This document shows, in pieces, positions 34,890 through 40,846 of a stretch of DNA of 40,846 nucleotides; positions within the stretch are counted from its first letter, which is position 1, and each line of letters starts with the position of its first letter. Under the pieces are notes generated by a model that had not been told where the DNA came from, did no database searches, and saw only the letters and a list, made by a program, of their open reading frames with translations. The DNA comes from DATAMF01 sp964472565 (GTDB lineage: Bacteria > Chloroflexota > Anaerolineae > Aggregatilineales > Aggregatilineaceae): contig CAYYNB010000040.1 in the NCBI GenBank assembly GCA_964472565.1, positions 1 to 40,846 of the forward strand, given 5' to 3'. A program made the translations under genes and the position numbers.

Positions 34890-35959
34890 CCGTTTTTCTC
34901 CTGGTTTTTTCCCTGATTTTTCTCCTGATTCAGTGCCACGCCTAATCCGGGCGTGTTGGGTAACACGATATGCCCGTTTTTTATCATCAGCCCGCGATAG
35001 GGATCATTCGTGATCAGCAGATTGCCATCCAGGTCGGCATAATCGGCCAGTGGCGCAAGATGGGCGGCGGCAGTGACCGCCACCGAGCTTTCGACCATAC
35101 ACCCGATAAGCACCTTCATCCCAAAAGCGCGCGCCAGCGCGATCATCTGCCGGGCCGCCCGCAGACCGCCGCATTTCGCCAGCTTGACATTGACACCATC
35201 GACAATGCCGGCCAGCGGAAAGATACTTTCGACGCCCTGAACGGACTCGTCAGCAATGAGGGGTGGGTGCATCCCGGGGAGGGTTTTGTGCAGCACTCGC
35301 CACCCCTCGATGTCGTTGTGGGCAACCGGCTGCTCAATGAAGCGGATTCCCAACGTGGCTAACTGCGGAATAATCGCGCAGCTTTCTTCCACCGACCACG
35401 CGCCGTTGGCATCCACACACAAATCAACCGGACATTCTTCCCGCGCAAGCTGAACCAGGTTCAGATCGTGCTGCCAGTCGCCGCTCCCTAATTTGAGCTT
35501 GACCAGTTTAAAGGTTTTGGCGGCCCGGCGCACGAGCTGGCGGTATGCGGTCATATCATCGTTCATGGCGATGGTAAATGAACTGTTGGGGATGCGTGCC
35601 GGGTTGAGGCCCCACAGCCGGAATAACGGCTGGCCGAGTGCCTGCCCCCACAGATCGTATAAGGCGATCTCAACGGCTGCGCGGGCAGCGGGCGACTCGC
35701 TGTGCGGGAGGCGATCCAATATCGAATCGAGCAGCAGCGGATCATCACCCAGCGCTCGGCTTAGGGCCGGACTCGCCAGATAGGTCATTATCCGCTCAGG
35801 CGTCTCGTGGTAATACGGGACAACGGCAGCTTCGCCCACTCCCGTATGCTCCCCGCAGGTGATATGAACCAGGACATTTTCCCGAATCGTACTGGTTCCG
35901 TAAGACAGGGTAAACGGATTTTCAAGCTGGAGGCTGAGTTTTTGGGCATGGATACGCAT
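34886..35959 (-). CDS. Dipeptide epimerase, L-Ala-D/L-Glu epimerase (YkfB-like)
   Basis: The 357-residue enolase-superfamily enzyme would convert L-Ala-D-Glu from murein peptides to L-Ala-L-Glu. Key residues are visible: the KxK base in KLVKLKLGSG, the metal ligands in CVDANGAW, RFIEQP and IADES, the second-face lysine in GVNVKLAKCGG and the DLDGN motif (DxD) near the C-terminus that is typical for this specificity. The last 14 residues are a repetitive tail (NQEKNQGKNQEKNG) made by DNA repeats around the next gene's ribosome binding site. It is the first gene of a two-gene unit with the acetyltransferase and is transcribed divergently from nagZ. Confidence 0.92.
   Translation of the reverse strand: MRIHAQKLSLQLENPFTLSYGTSTIRENVLVHITCGEHTGVGEAAVVPYYHETPERIMTYLASPALSRALGDDPLLLDSILDRLPHSESPAARAAVEIALYDLWGQALGQPLFRLWGLNPARIPNSSFTIAMNDDMTAYRQLVRRAAKTFKLVKLKLGSGDWQHDLNLVQLAREECPVDLCVDANGAWSVEESCAIIPQLATLGIRFIEQPVAHNDIEGWRVLHKTLPGMHPPLIADESVQGVESIFPLAGIVDGVNVKLAKCGGLRAARQMIALARAFGMKVLIGCMVESSVAVTAAAHLAPLADYADLDGNLLITNDPYRGLMIKNGHIVLPNTPGLGVALNQEKNQGKNQEKNG
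34891..34932 (-). repeat. Tandem repeat containing three ribosome-binding-site-like units
   Basis: On the minus strand, about 15-base units CAGGAGAAAAAT, CAGGGAAAAAAC and CAGGAGAAAAACGG follow one another just before ATG 34889. The last unit is the AGGAG site of the acetyltransferase gene; the earlier ones encode the NQEKNQGKN tail of the epimerase. Confidence 0.75.
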
Positions 35960-35983
35960 GTGGTTGACTTTCCACGTAGGTCA

Positions 35984-36023
35984 TGGTATACAAGCATCAA
36001 GTGGATTATACCACCATAATCCA
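35984..36023. promoter_or_regulatory. Divergent control region of the epimerase and nagZ genes with inverted repeats
   Basis: The segment has a perfect 8-bp inverted repeat (TGGATTAT at 36002-36009 and ATAATCCA at 36016-36023, 6-base spacer). It also has TGGTATA (35984-35990) facing TATACCA (36007-36013). The minus-strand word TGGTGGTATAA (36016-36006) recurs before oppA. This is a candidate site for the GntR regulator controlling both directions. Confidence 0.45.
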
Positions 36024-36051
36024 ATTTTTCAGCTAGGAGGTTGATTACAGA

Positions 36052-37599
36052 ATGGACACATTTTCGCTTGAAGAAAAAATCGGACAGATGATGGTGGCTG
36101 GCTTTCCCGGTTTAGAAGCCCCGGATTACATTCTGGACTGGCTGGCCTCCGGTCGAATCGGGGGTGTGATCCTGTTCGCGCGGAATGTGGCGAACCCCGA
36201 CCAACTGCTGAAACTGACCCAGGCTTGCCATGCTGCTGCACAGCGCCCGATTATGATCGCCATTGATCAGGAGGGCGGGGTGGTGGCCCGTCTGCGGGAT
36301 GGATTCTCTGAAAGCCCTGGCGCAATGGCACTGGGAGCCGCCGATTCGGTTGAACTGGCGGAGCAGGTGTCGGCAGTGCTGGGCGCGGAAATGCGCGCCC
36401 TGGGCATCAACTGGAATCTCGCGCCGGCCATTGACCTGACGCATAACATCGAAAACCCCTCAGTGGGCGTGCGTTCGCTGGGTGTCGATCCGAACAAGGT
36501 AGCGCGGTTGGCGGTGGCTCAGGTGCGCGGCTTCCAAAAGGCCGGAGTAGCGGCAACCGCCAAACATTTCCCCGGCAAAGCGCGCACGCCCGTCGATCCA
36601 CACGTCGCCCTTCCTGTGATCGAAGGTCCGCTGGATGATATGTGGGACGAAGACCTGGTGCCATTTCGCGCGGTGAGCGCCGCCGGAATCGCCTCAATGA
36701 TGATCACGCATGTGCAGTTTTTAGCGCTGGAACCAACCTATCCTTCAACCCTGTCACCTCGTATTATTGAGGGCTTGTTACGCCAGGATATTGGCTTTAC
36801 GGGGGTGGCATCCACGGACTGCATGGAAATGAAAGCCGTCACCAATGCCTATGGACCGGGTGAATCGGCAGTTCTCGCAGCCTTAGCCGGAGCCAGTACG
36901 ATCCTGTTTTCGCATACGCGTGAATATCAGGAAGCCGCCTATGAGGCCGTTTTGGCGGCGGCGAAGTCCGGGCGGCTGTCCGAAGAAAAAATCGATTTTG
37001 CTGTTAGTAAAGTGCAGGCGATGAAAGAACAGTTCGCCATCACCGGCGATCAGCCCGCGCTCGATACCATTGAGAGTCCCGAACATCAGGCGATCACTGC
37101 CCATGCAGCACGGGCTGGCGTGGTGCTCCTGCACGATCAGCAGGGTAATCTTCCGGTGAAGGGACGGGTTGCGCTGGTTGAATTTGCGTCCGTACTGGAT
37201 TCGCTGGCGCTGGAATCCGGCGGGCAGACCGGTTTTGCGACACGGATGCATCAGGCCCTGCCCGGCCTGCAAAGTGTGTCCCTGGACCCGGCGAAGCAGT
37301 CCGGCGAATTACAAAAACAGGCGCATGCCCTGGCCCAGTCTGCCGATGTATTGATTGTCGCCACGCGCAACGCCCATATCAACCCCGCGCAGCGCGTTTT
37401 GGCCCAGGAATTGATCGCGGCGTCGAAACGATCTGTTTTGCTCTGTTTGCGCAATCCTTATGATGCCGGGGTGTTAGAAGGGGCTGGTACCCAGCTTCTC
37501 ACCTGTGGCGACAGCCGCCCATCGCTGCAAGCGGCGGTGGATGCGCTGCTTGGCCTGTATACGCCCACCGGACAGTTGCCCGTTCCGCTCACGATGTAG
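36052..37599 (+). CDS. nagZ: Glycoside hydrolase family 3 beta-N-acetylglucosaminidase (NagZ-like)
   Basis: The 515-residue protein has the GH3 barrel (about 1-340) and a second alpha/beta domain (about 345-515), as in Gram-positive NagZ. Visible are EEKIGQMMVAGFPG, IAIDQEGGVVARL, the DxH dyad loop in KHFPGKARTPVDPHVALP and the nucleophile Asp in VASTDCMEMKAV. The loop reads KHFPGKART where KHFPGHGDT is usual. It removes GlcNAc from muropeptides, the partner reaction of NamZ. AGGAGG lies 11 bases before ATG 36052. No signal peptide is seen, so it is cytosolic. It diverges from the epimerase gene. Confidence 0.93.
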   Translation: MDTFSLEEKIGQMMVAGFPGLEAPDYILDWLASGRIGGVILFARNVANPDQLLKLTQACHAAAQRPIMIAIDQEGGVVARLRDGFSESPGAMALGAADSVELAEQVSAVLGAEMRALGINWNLAPAIDLTHNIENPSVGVRSLGVDPNKVARLAVAQVRGFQKAGVAATAKHFPGKARTPVDPHVALPVIEGPLDDMWDEDLVPFRAVSAAGIASMMITHVQFLALEPTYPSTLSPRIIEGLLRQDIGFTGVASTDCMEMKAVTNAYGPGESAVLAALAGASTILFSHTREYQEAAYEAVLAAAKSGRLSEEKIDFAVSKVQAMKEQFAITGDQPALDTIESPEHQAITAHAARAGVVLLHDQQGNLPVKGRVALVEFASVLDSLALESGGQTGFATRMHQALPGLQSVSLDPAKQSGELQKQAHALAQSADVLIVATRNAHINPAQRVLAQELIAASKRSVLLCLRNPYDAGVLEGAGTQLLTCGDSRPSLQAAVDALLGLYTPTGQLPVPLTM

Positions 37600-37635
37600 A
37601 GCTGATGTAGCTTAGTGCTCCTGGAGGGGCGGTTA

Positions 37636-37739
37636 GGCCGATCCAAGAAAATAATCATCCCATTCATCCGGTTTGACTCCCCTTCCCTCAGGGAAGGGGC
37701 AAGGGGGGATGGGGTCAAGCAAATCTTGGCACAGCCTTA
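37636..37739 (+). repeat. Dispersed palindromic repeat, copy C
   Basis: This copy starts GGCCGATCCAAGAAAATAAT, has GTTTGACTCCCCTTCCCT, and ends TTGGCACAGCCTTA. The central hairpin is perfect, CCCCTTCCCT-C-AGGGAAGGGG (37679-37699). It carries about 15 extra G-rich bases (GGGGGGATGGGGTC) after the hairpin. It lies between convergent genes and may serve as their terminator. Confidence 0.88.
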
Positions 37740-37746
37740 TGGCGCT

Positions 37747-39000
37747 TTACTCCCCCTGGTCATAACTGCCTCTTTTTTTTACATCCCCCCAAATCACGCC
37801 GGCCATCCAAAACAGCAGCACCTGTAAGCGGTTGTCGCCCCAGAAATAATAATCAAAGAGCATGCTGACACTCAGCGCCAGCCAGCCGGTGGTCCACACC
37901 GCGTTCCGCTGACGCCAGCCCTGCCAGAACACCGCGCCGCTGCCCGCCAGAAAAAGCAGCATCCCGATCAATCCCGTTTCACCCCAGATCATGAGATACA
38001 CATTATGCACAGGCAACTGGTAAGCCGTATAACGCGGCTGGTGCTGAATTTCGATCATCAGATTGCCTGCGCCCGCTCCGGTCCAGGGCGCTTGTTCAAT
38101 AACCGCCCGCGTATTCGTCCAATAAAATTCGCGTCCCTGGAGCAGTCGGTCATGCACAGTGGGTAGAAGCAGCAGGAGCAGCAGACCAACACTCATCATG
38201 ACGAGTACCGCCGCCGTCATCCAGATCGCGCGGCGCGTGCCCTGCCATTGCCGTACCGCGAGAAACACCAGTCCTAACCCGCTGCTTCCCAGGGCCAGCC
38301 ATGCCGTGCGCGAAAACGTAGCGATCAGGCCGCCAATCAGTCCAGCCCCCGCGAGCGCCAACAGTGCGCGCTGCTGCCGGTAGTGAAGGAGCAGGGCAAT
38401 CCAGGCAAAAAAAGCGACCAGCAGATACCCCGCCAGATTATTGGGATTCGCGGCGAGGCCATTGCCGCGATAAAAGGATGGGGCCGCATCCCAGCGGATT
38501 TCGCCTAACATCTCCAGGCCAAGCGGTCCCTGCCCGATCACCTGGCCCAGCGCGATATAACCCTGGACTGCGCCGCCGCTCACGAGCGCGATCATCATGG
38601 GCTGGTGCCAGTTTTGGCGGACCAGATAGGCGGTAATCATCAGCAGCATCAGGCCGGCGATCACGTGCAGGGTATGGTAGCGCGTCAGGACAGGTTGTTC
38701 GGCCCATGTTTGGCTGATCCCGGACCAAAGCGCCAGCCCGATCCACGCGAAGCCGCCCTGCGGAATAATCTCCTCACTGATTGCGGCGGTTTGGGCGCGA
38801 AAAGACGCATTCAGCACTAAAAACAGGCCGGCCACCACCAGCAGCGCCGCCAGCCCATAATCGGGCAGAAACAGCACAATACTCCGAAATTCGGGGAAAA
38901 TATACGGGGTTGGGCCTGCTTCAAACAGAATCTTGCGGTAGGTGGTGGCACACACCAGCAGACTGCCGCCGATGATCAGGCTCAGCGTTAATTTTCGCAC
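37747..39000 (-). CDS. O-antigen ligase/polymerase-like membrane protein (Wzy_C family)
   Basis: The start is GTG 39000, which overlaps the end of the DUF2723 gene by 13 bases. The 417-residue protein has about ten hydrophobic helices. The family-typical segment is IATFSRTAWLALGSSGLGLV with the large external loop afterwards (about 270-330, NTRAVIEQAPWTGAGAGNLM). O-antigen ligases and Wzy polymerases join polysaccharide chains outside the cell. Its true acceptor is unknown. It is co-transcribed with the DUF2723 protein. Confidence 0.87.
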   Translation of the reverse strand: MRKLTLSLIIGGSLLVCATTYRKILFEAGPTPYIFPEFRSIVLFLPDYGLAALLVVAGLFLVLNASFRAQTAAISEEIIPQGGFAWIGLALWSGISQTWAEQPVLTRYHTLHVIAGLMLLMITAYLVRQNWHQPMMIALVSGGAVQGYIALGQVIGQGPLGLEMLGEIRWDAAPSFYRGNGLAANPNNLAGYLLVAFFAWIALLLHYRQQRALLALAGAGLIGGLIATFSRTAWLALGSSGLGLVFLAVRQWQGTRRAIWMTAAVLVMMSVGLLLLLLLPTVHDRLLQGREFYWTNTRAVIEQAPWTGAGAGNLMIEIQHQPRYTAYQLPVHNVYLMIWGETGLIGMLLFLAGSGAVFWQGWRQRNAVWTTGWLALSVSMLFDYYFWGDNRLQVLLFWMAGVIWGDVKKRGSYDQGE

Positions 39001-40505
39001 GACTTAGCACCCCGCACGACGCGGTACGCGCCAATTTCGCCTTCGGTATAGTCGTACAGTTTCGGGTTAATCTCCATCGGGATCAATTCGTAGCAGTCAT
39101 TCAGCCGGGATCGGGCGGATTTCAGCACAATGACTGGATGCGCCGCCAGTGGGTCCGCCGGGTCAAAATGCCGCGCAATGTACGTATCTAACTCTGGACT
39201 GCCGAACAAAAACAAATTATACAGCCGGACATCCGGGCGTTGGTTTTCAACATAATAGCCGTATTCCAGCGGCACGATTTCCCACCAGACGCCAAAAATA
39301 TGCGCGTTAGCGGGGGCGTTGTCGAGCATCGTATCGGTGTATTTGCGCATCCCATCATCATCACTGGAATCCAGCAGCGAAAAGTTGACGACAAGCAAAA
39401 TCGCGGGCAGCAGCAGGCAGACGGCCATTCGGAGGCGTTTTGAGTTTTTTTCGAGCGCCCATCGCATCCCAAAGGCGAGCGGAATCGTCCACAACAGGTA
39501 GCTTGGCCCGAACATCGTATGCCGGTCCGAAGCCCCATAGGTTGTGTAAAAGTAGGTGTAGGGCAGGAACAGCACCAGCCAGCTTGCCAACAGTTTGGGG
39601 TGTTTGGTCGCCATTTCGGCCAGCCCGATAAACCCGGCGATGATCCCCAATCCCAGATAATTGCCCCAGAACCAGGTGGCGGTTTCCGCGATTTGATGAA
39701 AAGGAATGAGTCCATTCGGGAGAAAAAACGAGTCGAACTGCCCGCCGCGAAAAACCCAGAAAATCTGGTGCAGCGAGTTGAGATCAACGGGCTGGAAACG
39801 TCCATCCGCTGCATAACGTCCCAGCAGATTATAGTCCACGCCCGCCGTATACCGGATGGGGAGATAGGCAGCAGCGGCGGCGAAGACCAGCACACTCACA
39901 CTTCCCGCCAGCAGGCTGGGTTTCCAGGGCAGACGCAGCAGGCGGAACGTCAACACAATGCCCGGCCCAAACAGAATCGAAGAGGGAGCGGTAGCAACCA
40001 TCACCCCAACGAGGAAACCCACCAGCAGCGCTTTCCGGTACGAGAGGACACCCGGCGCGCGTTGTAGTTGCACAATGGCCCAGCCGCATAACGCGACGGT
40101 CAAAATCTGCGGGGCGTACACTTCCGCGAACAGGCCCGCAATCCACACATAATGGGACCACACACACGCTAATGCCCCCAGCAGCGCGATCCAGGGATCA
40201 TGCACCAGTTCCAGCAGCAGCCCATACAGGCAGGGCGCGGTCAGCGCGAGGCAGAGTGCCGAAAAGAGGTTGGCACTGAACGCGACTTCACCCAGCGGCA
40301 ACTGAATAAACAGATGCAGGATCATCAGGTAGAGTGGGTAACTCGGCGCGTGGACAATGCCCAGCCGCGCGGCCCCGACAGTTAATTCGGCGCTGTCCAG
40401 TGTGTACACCGTCGGCACCATCGTCAAAAGGAGAACGATGAAGCATACCATAAACAACGTGATGCTGTGCAGCGCAGTCGTTTTAAAAATAGGGTGAAGT
40501 TGCAT
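38988..40505 (-). CDS. DUF2723 multi-spanning membrane protein (putative glycosyltransferase)
   Basis: The 505-residue protein has about ten or more membrane helices and a soluble C-terminal tail of about 110 residues. The N-terminal motif DSAELTVGAARLGIVHAPSY is the DUF2723 signature (usually DSGEF...LGIxHPPGYPLY) and resembles the catalytic Asp loop of GT-C glycosyltransferases. FAEVYAPQILTVAL is a second conserved block. It probably transfers a lipid-linked sugar outside the membrane; this is inferred from the fold class. It pairs with the O-antigen-ligase-like gene. Confidence 0.88.
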   Translation of the reverse strand: MQLHPIFKTTALHSITLFMVCFIVLLLTMVPTVYTLDSAELTVGAARLGIVHAPSYPLYLMILHLFIQLPLGEVAFSANLFSALCLALTAPCLYGLLLELVHDPWIALLGALACVWSHYVWIAGLFAEVYAPQILTVALCGWAIVQLQRAPGVLSYRKALLVGFLVGVMVATAPSSILFGPGIVLTFRLLRLPWKPSLLAGSVSVLVFAAAAAYLPIRYTAGVDYNLLGRYAADGRFQPVDLNSLHQIFWVFRGGQFDSFFLPNGLIPFHQIAETATWFWGNYLGLGIIAGFIGLAEMATKHPKLLASWLVLFLPYTYFYTTYGASDRHTMFGPSYLLWTIPLAFGMRWALEKNSKRLRMAVCLLLPAILLVVNFSLLDSSDDDGMRKYTDTMLDNAPANAHIFGVWWEIVPLEYGYYVENQRPDVRLYNLFLFGSPELDTYIARHFDPADPLAAHPVIVLKSARSRLNDCYELIPMEINPKLYDYTEGEIGAYRVVRGAKSCEN

Positions 40506-40664
40506 AACCGGCTTTTAATATCTATCCATCAATTCGCTGTCGTAGGAGCGCTCCGAAATTTAGCATGTTATTCCCGATTCTAAAAGTCGCCCTCCGAGGT
40601 TGGGTGCATTTCACCAAAGTTCACGAACGGCTGCTTGACAAGGAGCTAATGCCATCTCGTGTGA
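40506..40664. other. Spacer upstream of the DUF2723 gene
   Basis: No gene is supported in this stretch or in the AT-rich end of the window after the repeat (40743-40846). It probably holds the promoter of the DUF2723 gene, but no convincing box pair was identified. Confidence 0.4.
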
Positions 40665-40742
40665 GGCCGGTCCAAAAAAATAATTCTCCACATCCTGCGA
40701 GTTTGCCTCTCCTTCCTTAAAGAAAATAGTGGCGCAGCCTTA
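40665..40742 (+). repeat. Dispersed palindromic repeat, copy D
   Basis: This copy starts GGCCGGTCCAAAAAAATAAT and contains CTCCACATCCTGCGAGTTTG and CTCTCCTTCC, then ends AAAATAGTGGCGCAGCCTTA. The right arm of the central hairpin is deleted (CCTTCCTTAAAG), so it no longer folds. It is the closest match to copy B outside that deletion. Confidence 0.85.
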
Positions 40743-40846
40743 TGAACTAACTTGAAATGCACCCTCACAGGTTCTTTGTATTTAAATAATGAAAATATTA
40801 ATTATCCGGTTATCTAAAGATTTGTAGAGAATATCTATCAACTCTA

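Noticed and set aside
37600..37746. Minus-strand small frame over repeat copy C
   Set aside because: Its translation (with APSLREGESN) is just the repeat read through, like the insert in the GyrI-like protein, with no start site or conserved extension.
1..40846. CRISPR array, tRNA or rRNA genes, intact insertion sequence, prophage
   Set aside because: No regularly spaced repeats, cloverleaf-like sequences, rRNA signatures, transposase or phage structural genes were found. The only repeats are the four dispersed copies and the short tandem at 34891-34932.

Overview
The window looks like a chromosomal stretch of a Chloroflexota bacterium, perhaps Anaerolineae-like. This assignment is inference. 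It rests on the mix of secreted FAS1 proteins, a CarH-like B12 regulator, DUF4012 and DUF2723 surface-polysaccharide proteins and Gram-positive-style muropeptide recycling enzymes, and no marker gene is present to prove it. The window is almost fully coding. No rRNA, tRNA, CRISPR array or intact transposon was recognised.

Layout. (1) 1-2550: the 3' end of a FAS1 gene, a MerR/B12-binding regulator with all CarH signature residues, then a secreted two-domain FAS1 protein. The promoter of that FAS1 gene carries a run of 11-bp repeats of the CarH operator type. (2) 2552-3386: a decayed group IIC intron placed directly behind the FAS1 terminator, with a broken reverse-transcriptase start. (3) 3387-5275 (minus): a glucuronokinase-like GHMP kinase and a GalU-type nucleotidyltransferase. 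(4) 5417-9376 (plus): an SNF2 helicase and a SWIM zinc-finger protein. (5) 9379-15156 (minus): a tight four-gene operon of a coiled-coil protein, two paralogous BREX-type (DUF2791) ATPases and an SF2 helicase, without the methylase or phosphatase of BREX. This is the best candidate for an undescribed system. (6) 15469-19197 (plus): a Wzz/BY-kinase fusion and a DUF4012 protein for exopolysaccharide. (7) 19295-20467 (minus): a GyrI-like/cysteine-rich fusion protein that carries an in-frame dispersed repeat.

(8) 20582-37599 is a muropeptide recycling locus. A solute-binding protein and a full Opp-type ABC importer would bring in peptidoglycan fragments. NagZ (GH3, divergent), NamZ (DUF1343) and an AmiE-like serine hydrolase would strip GlcNAc, MurNAc and peptide. 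An AnmK, a BadF-type amino-sugar kinase and MurQ would turn the sugars into GlcNAc-6-P. A YkfC-like NlpC/P60 peptidase and a YkfB-like epimerase would process the peptide. A GntR/HutC regulator sits in the operon. The hydrolases have no visible signal peptides, so the degradation appears to be cytosolic after import.

(9) 37747-40505 (minus): an O-antigen-ligase-like protein and a DUF2723 membrane protein. Four copies of a roughly 50-105 bp palindromic repeat (19247, 19859, 37636, 40665) are scattered through the second half. One of them lies inside a reading frame.
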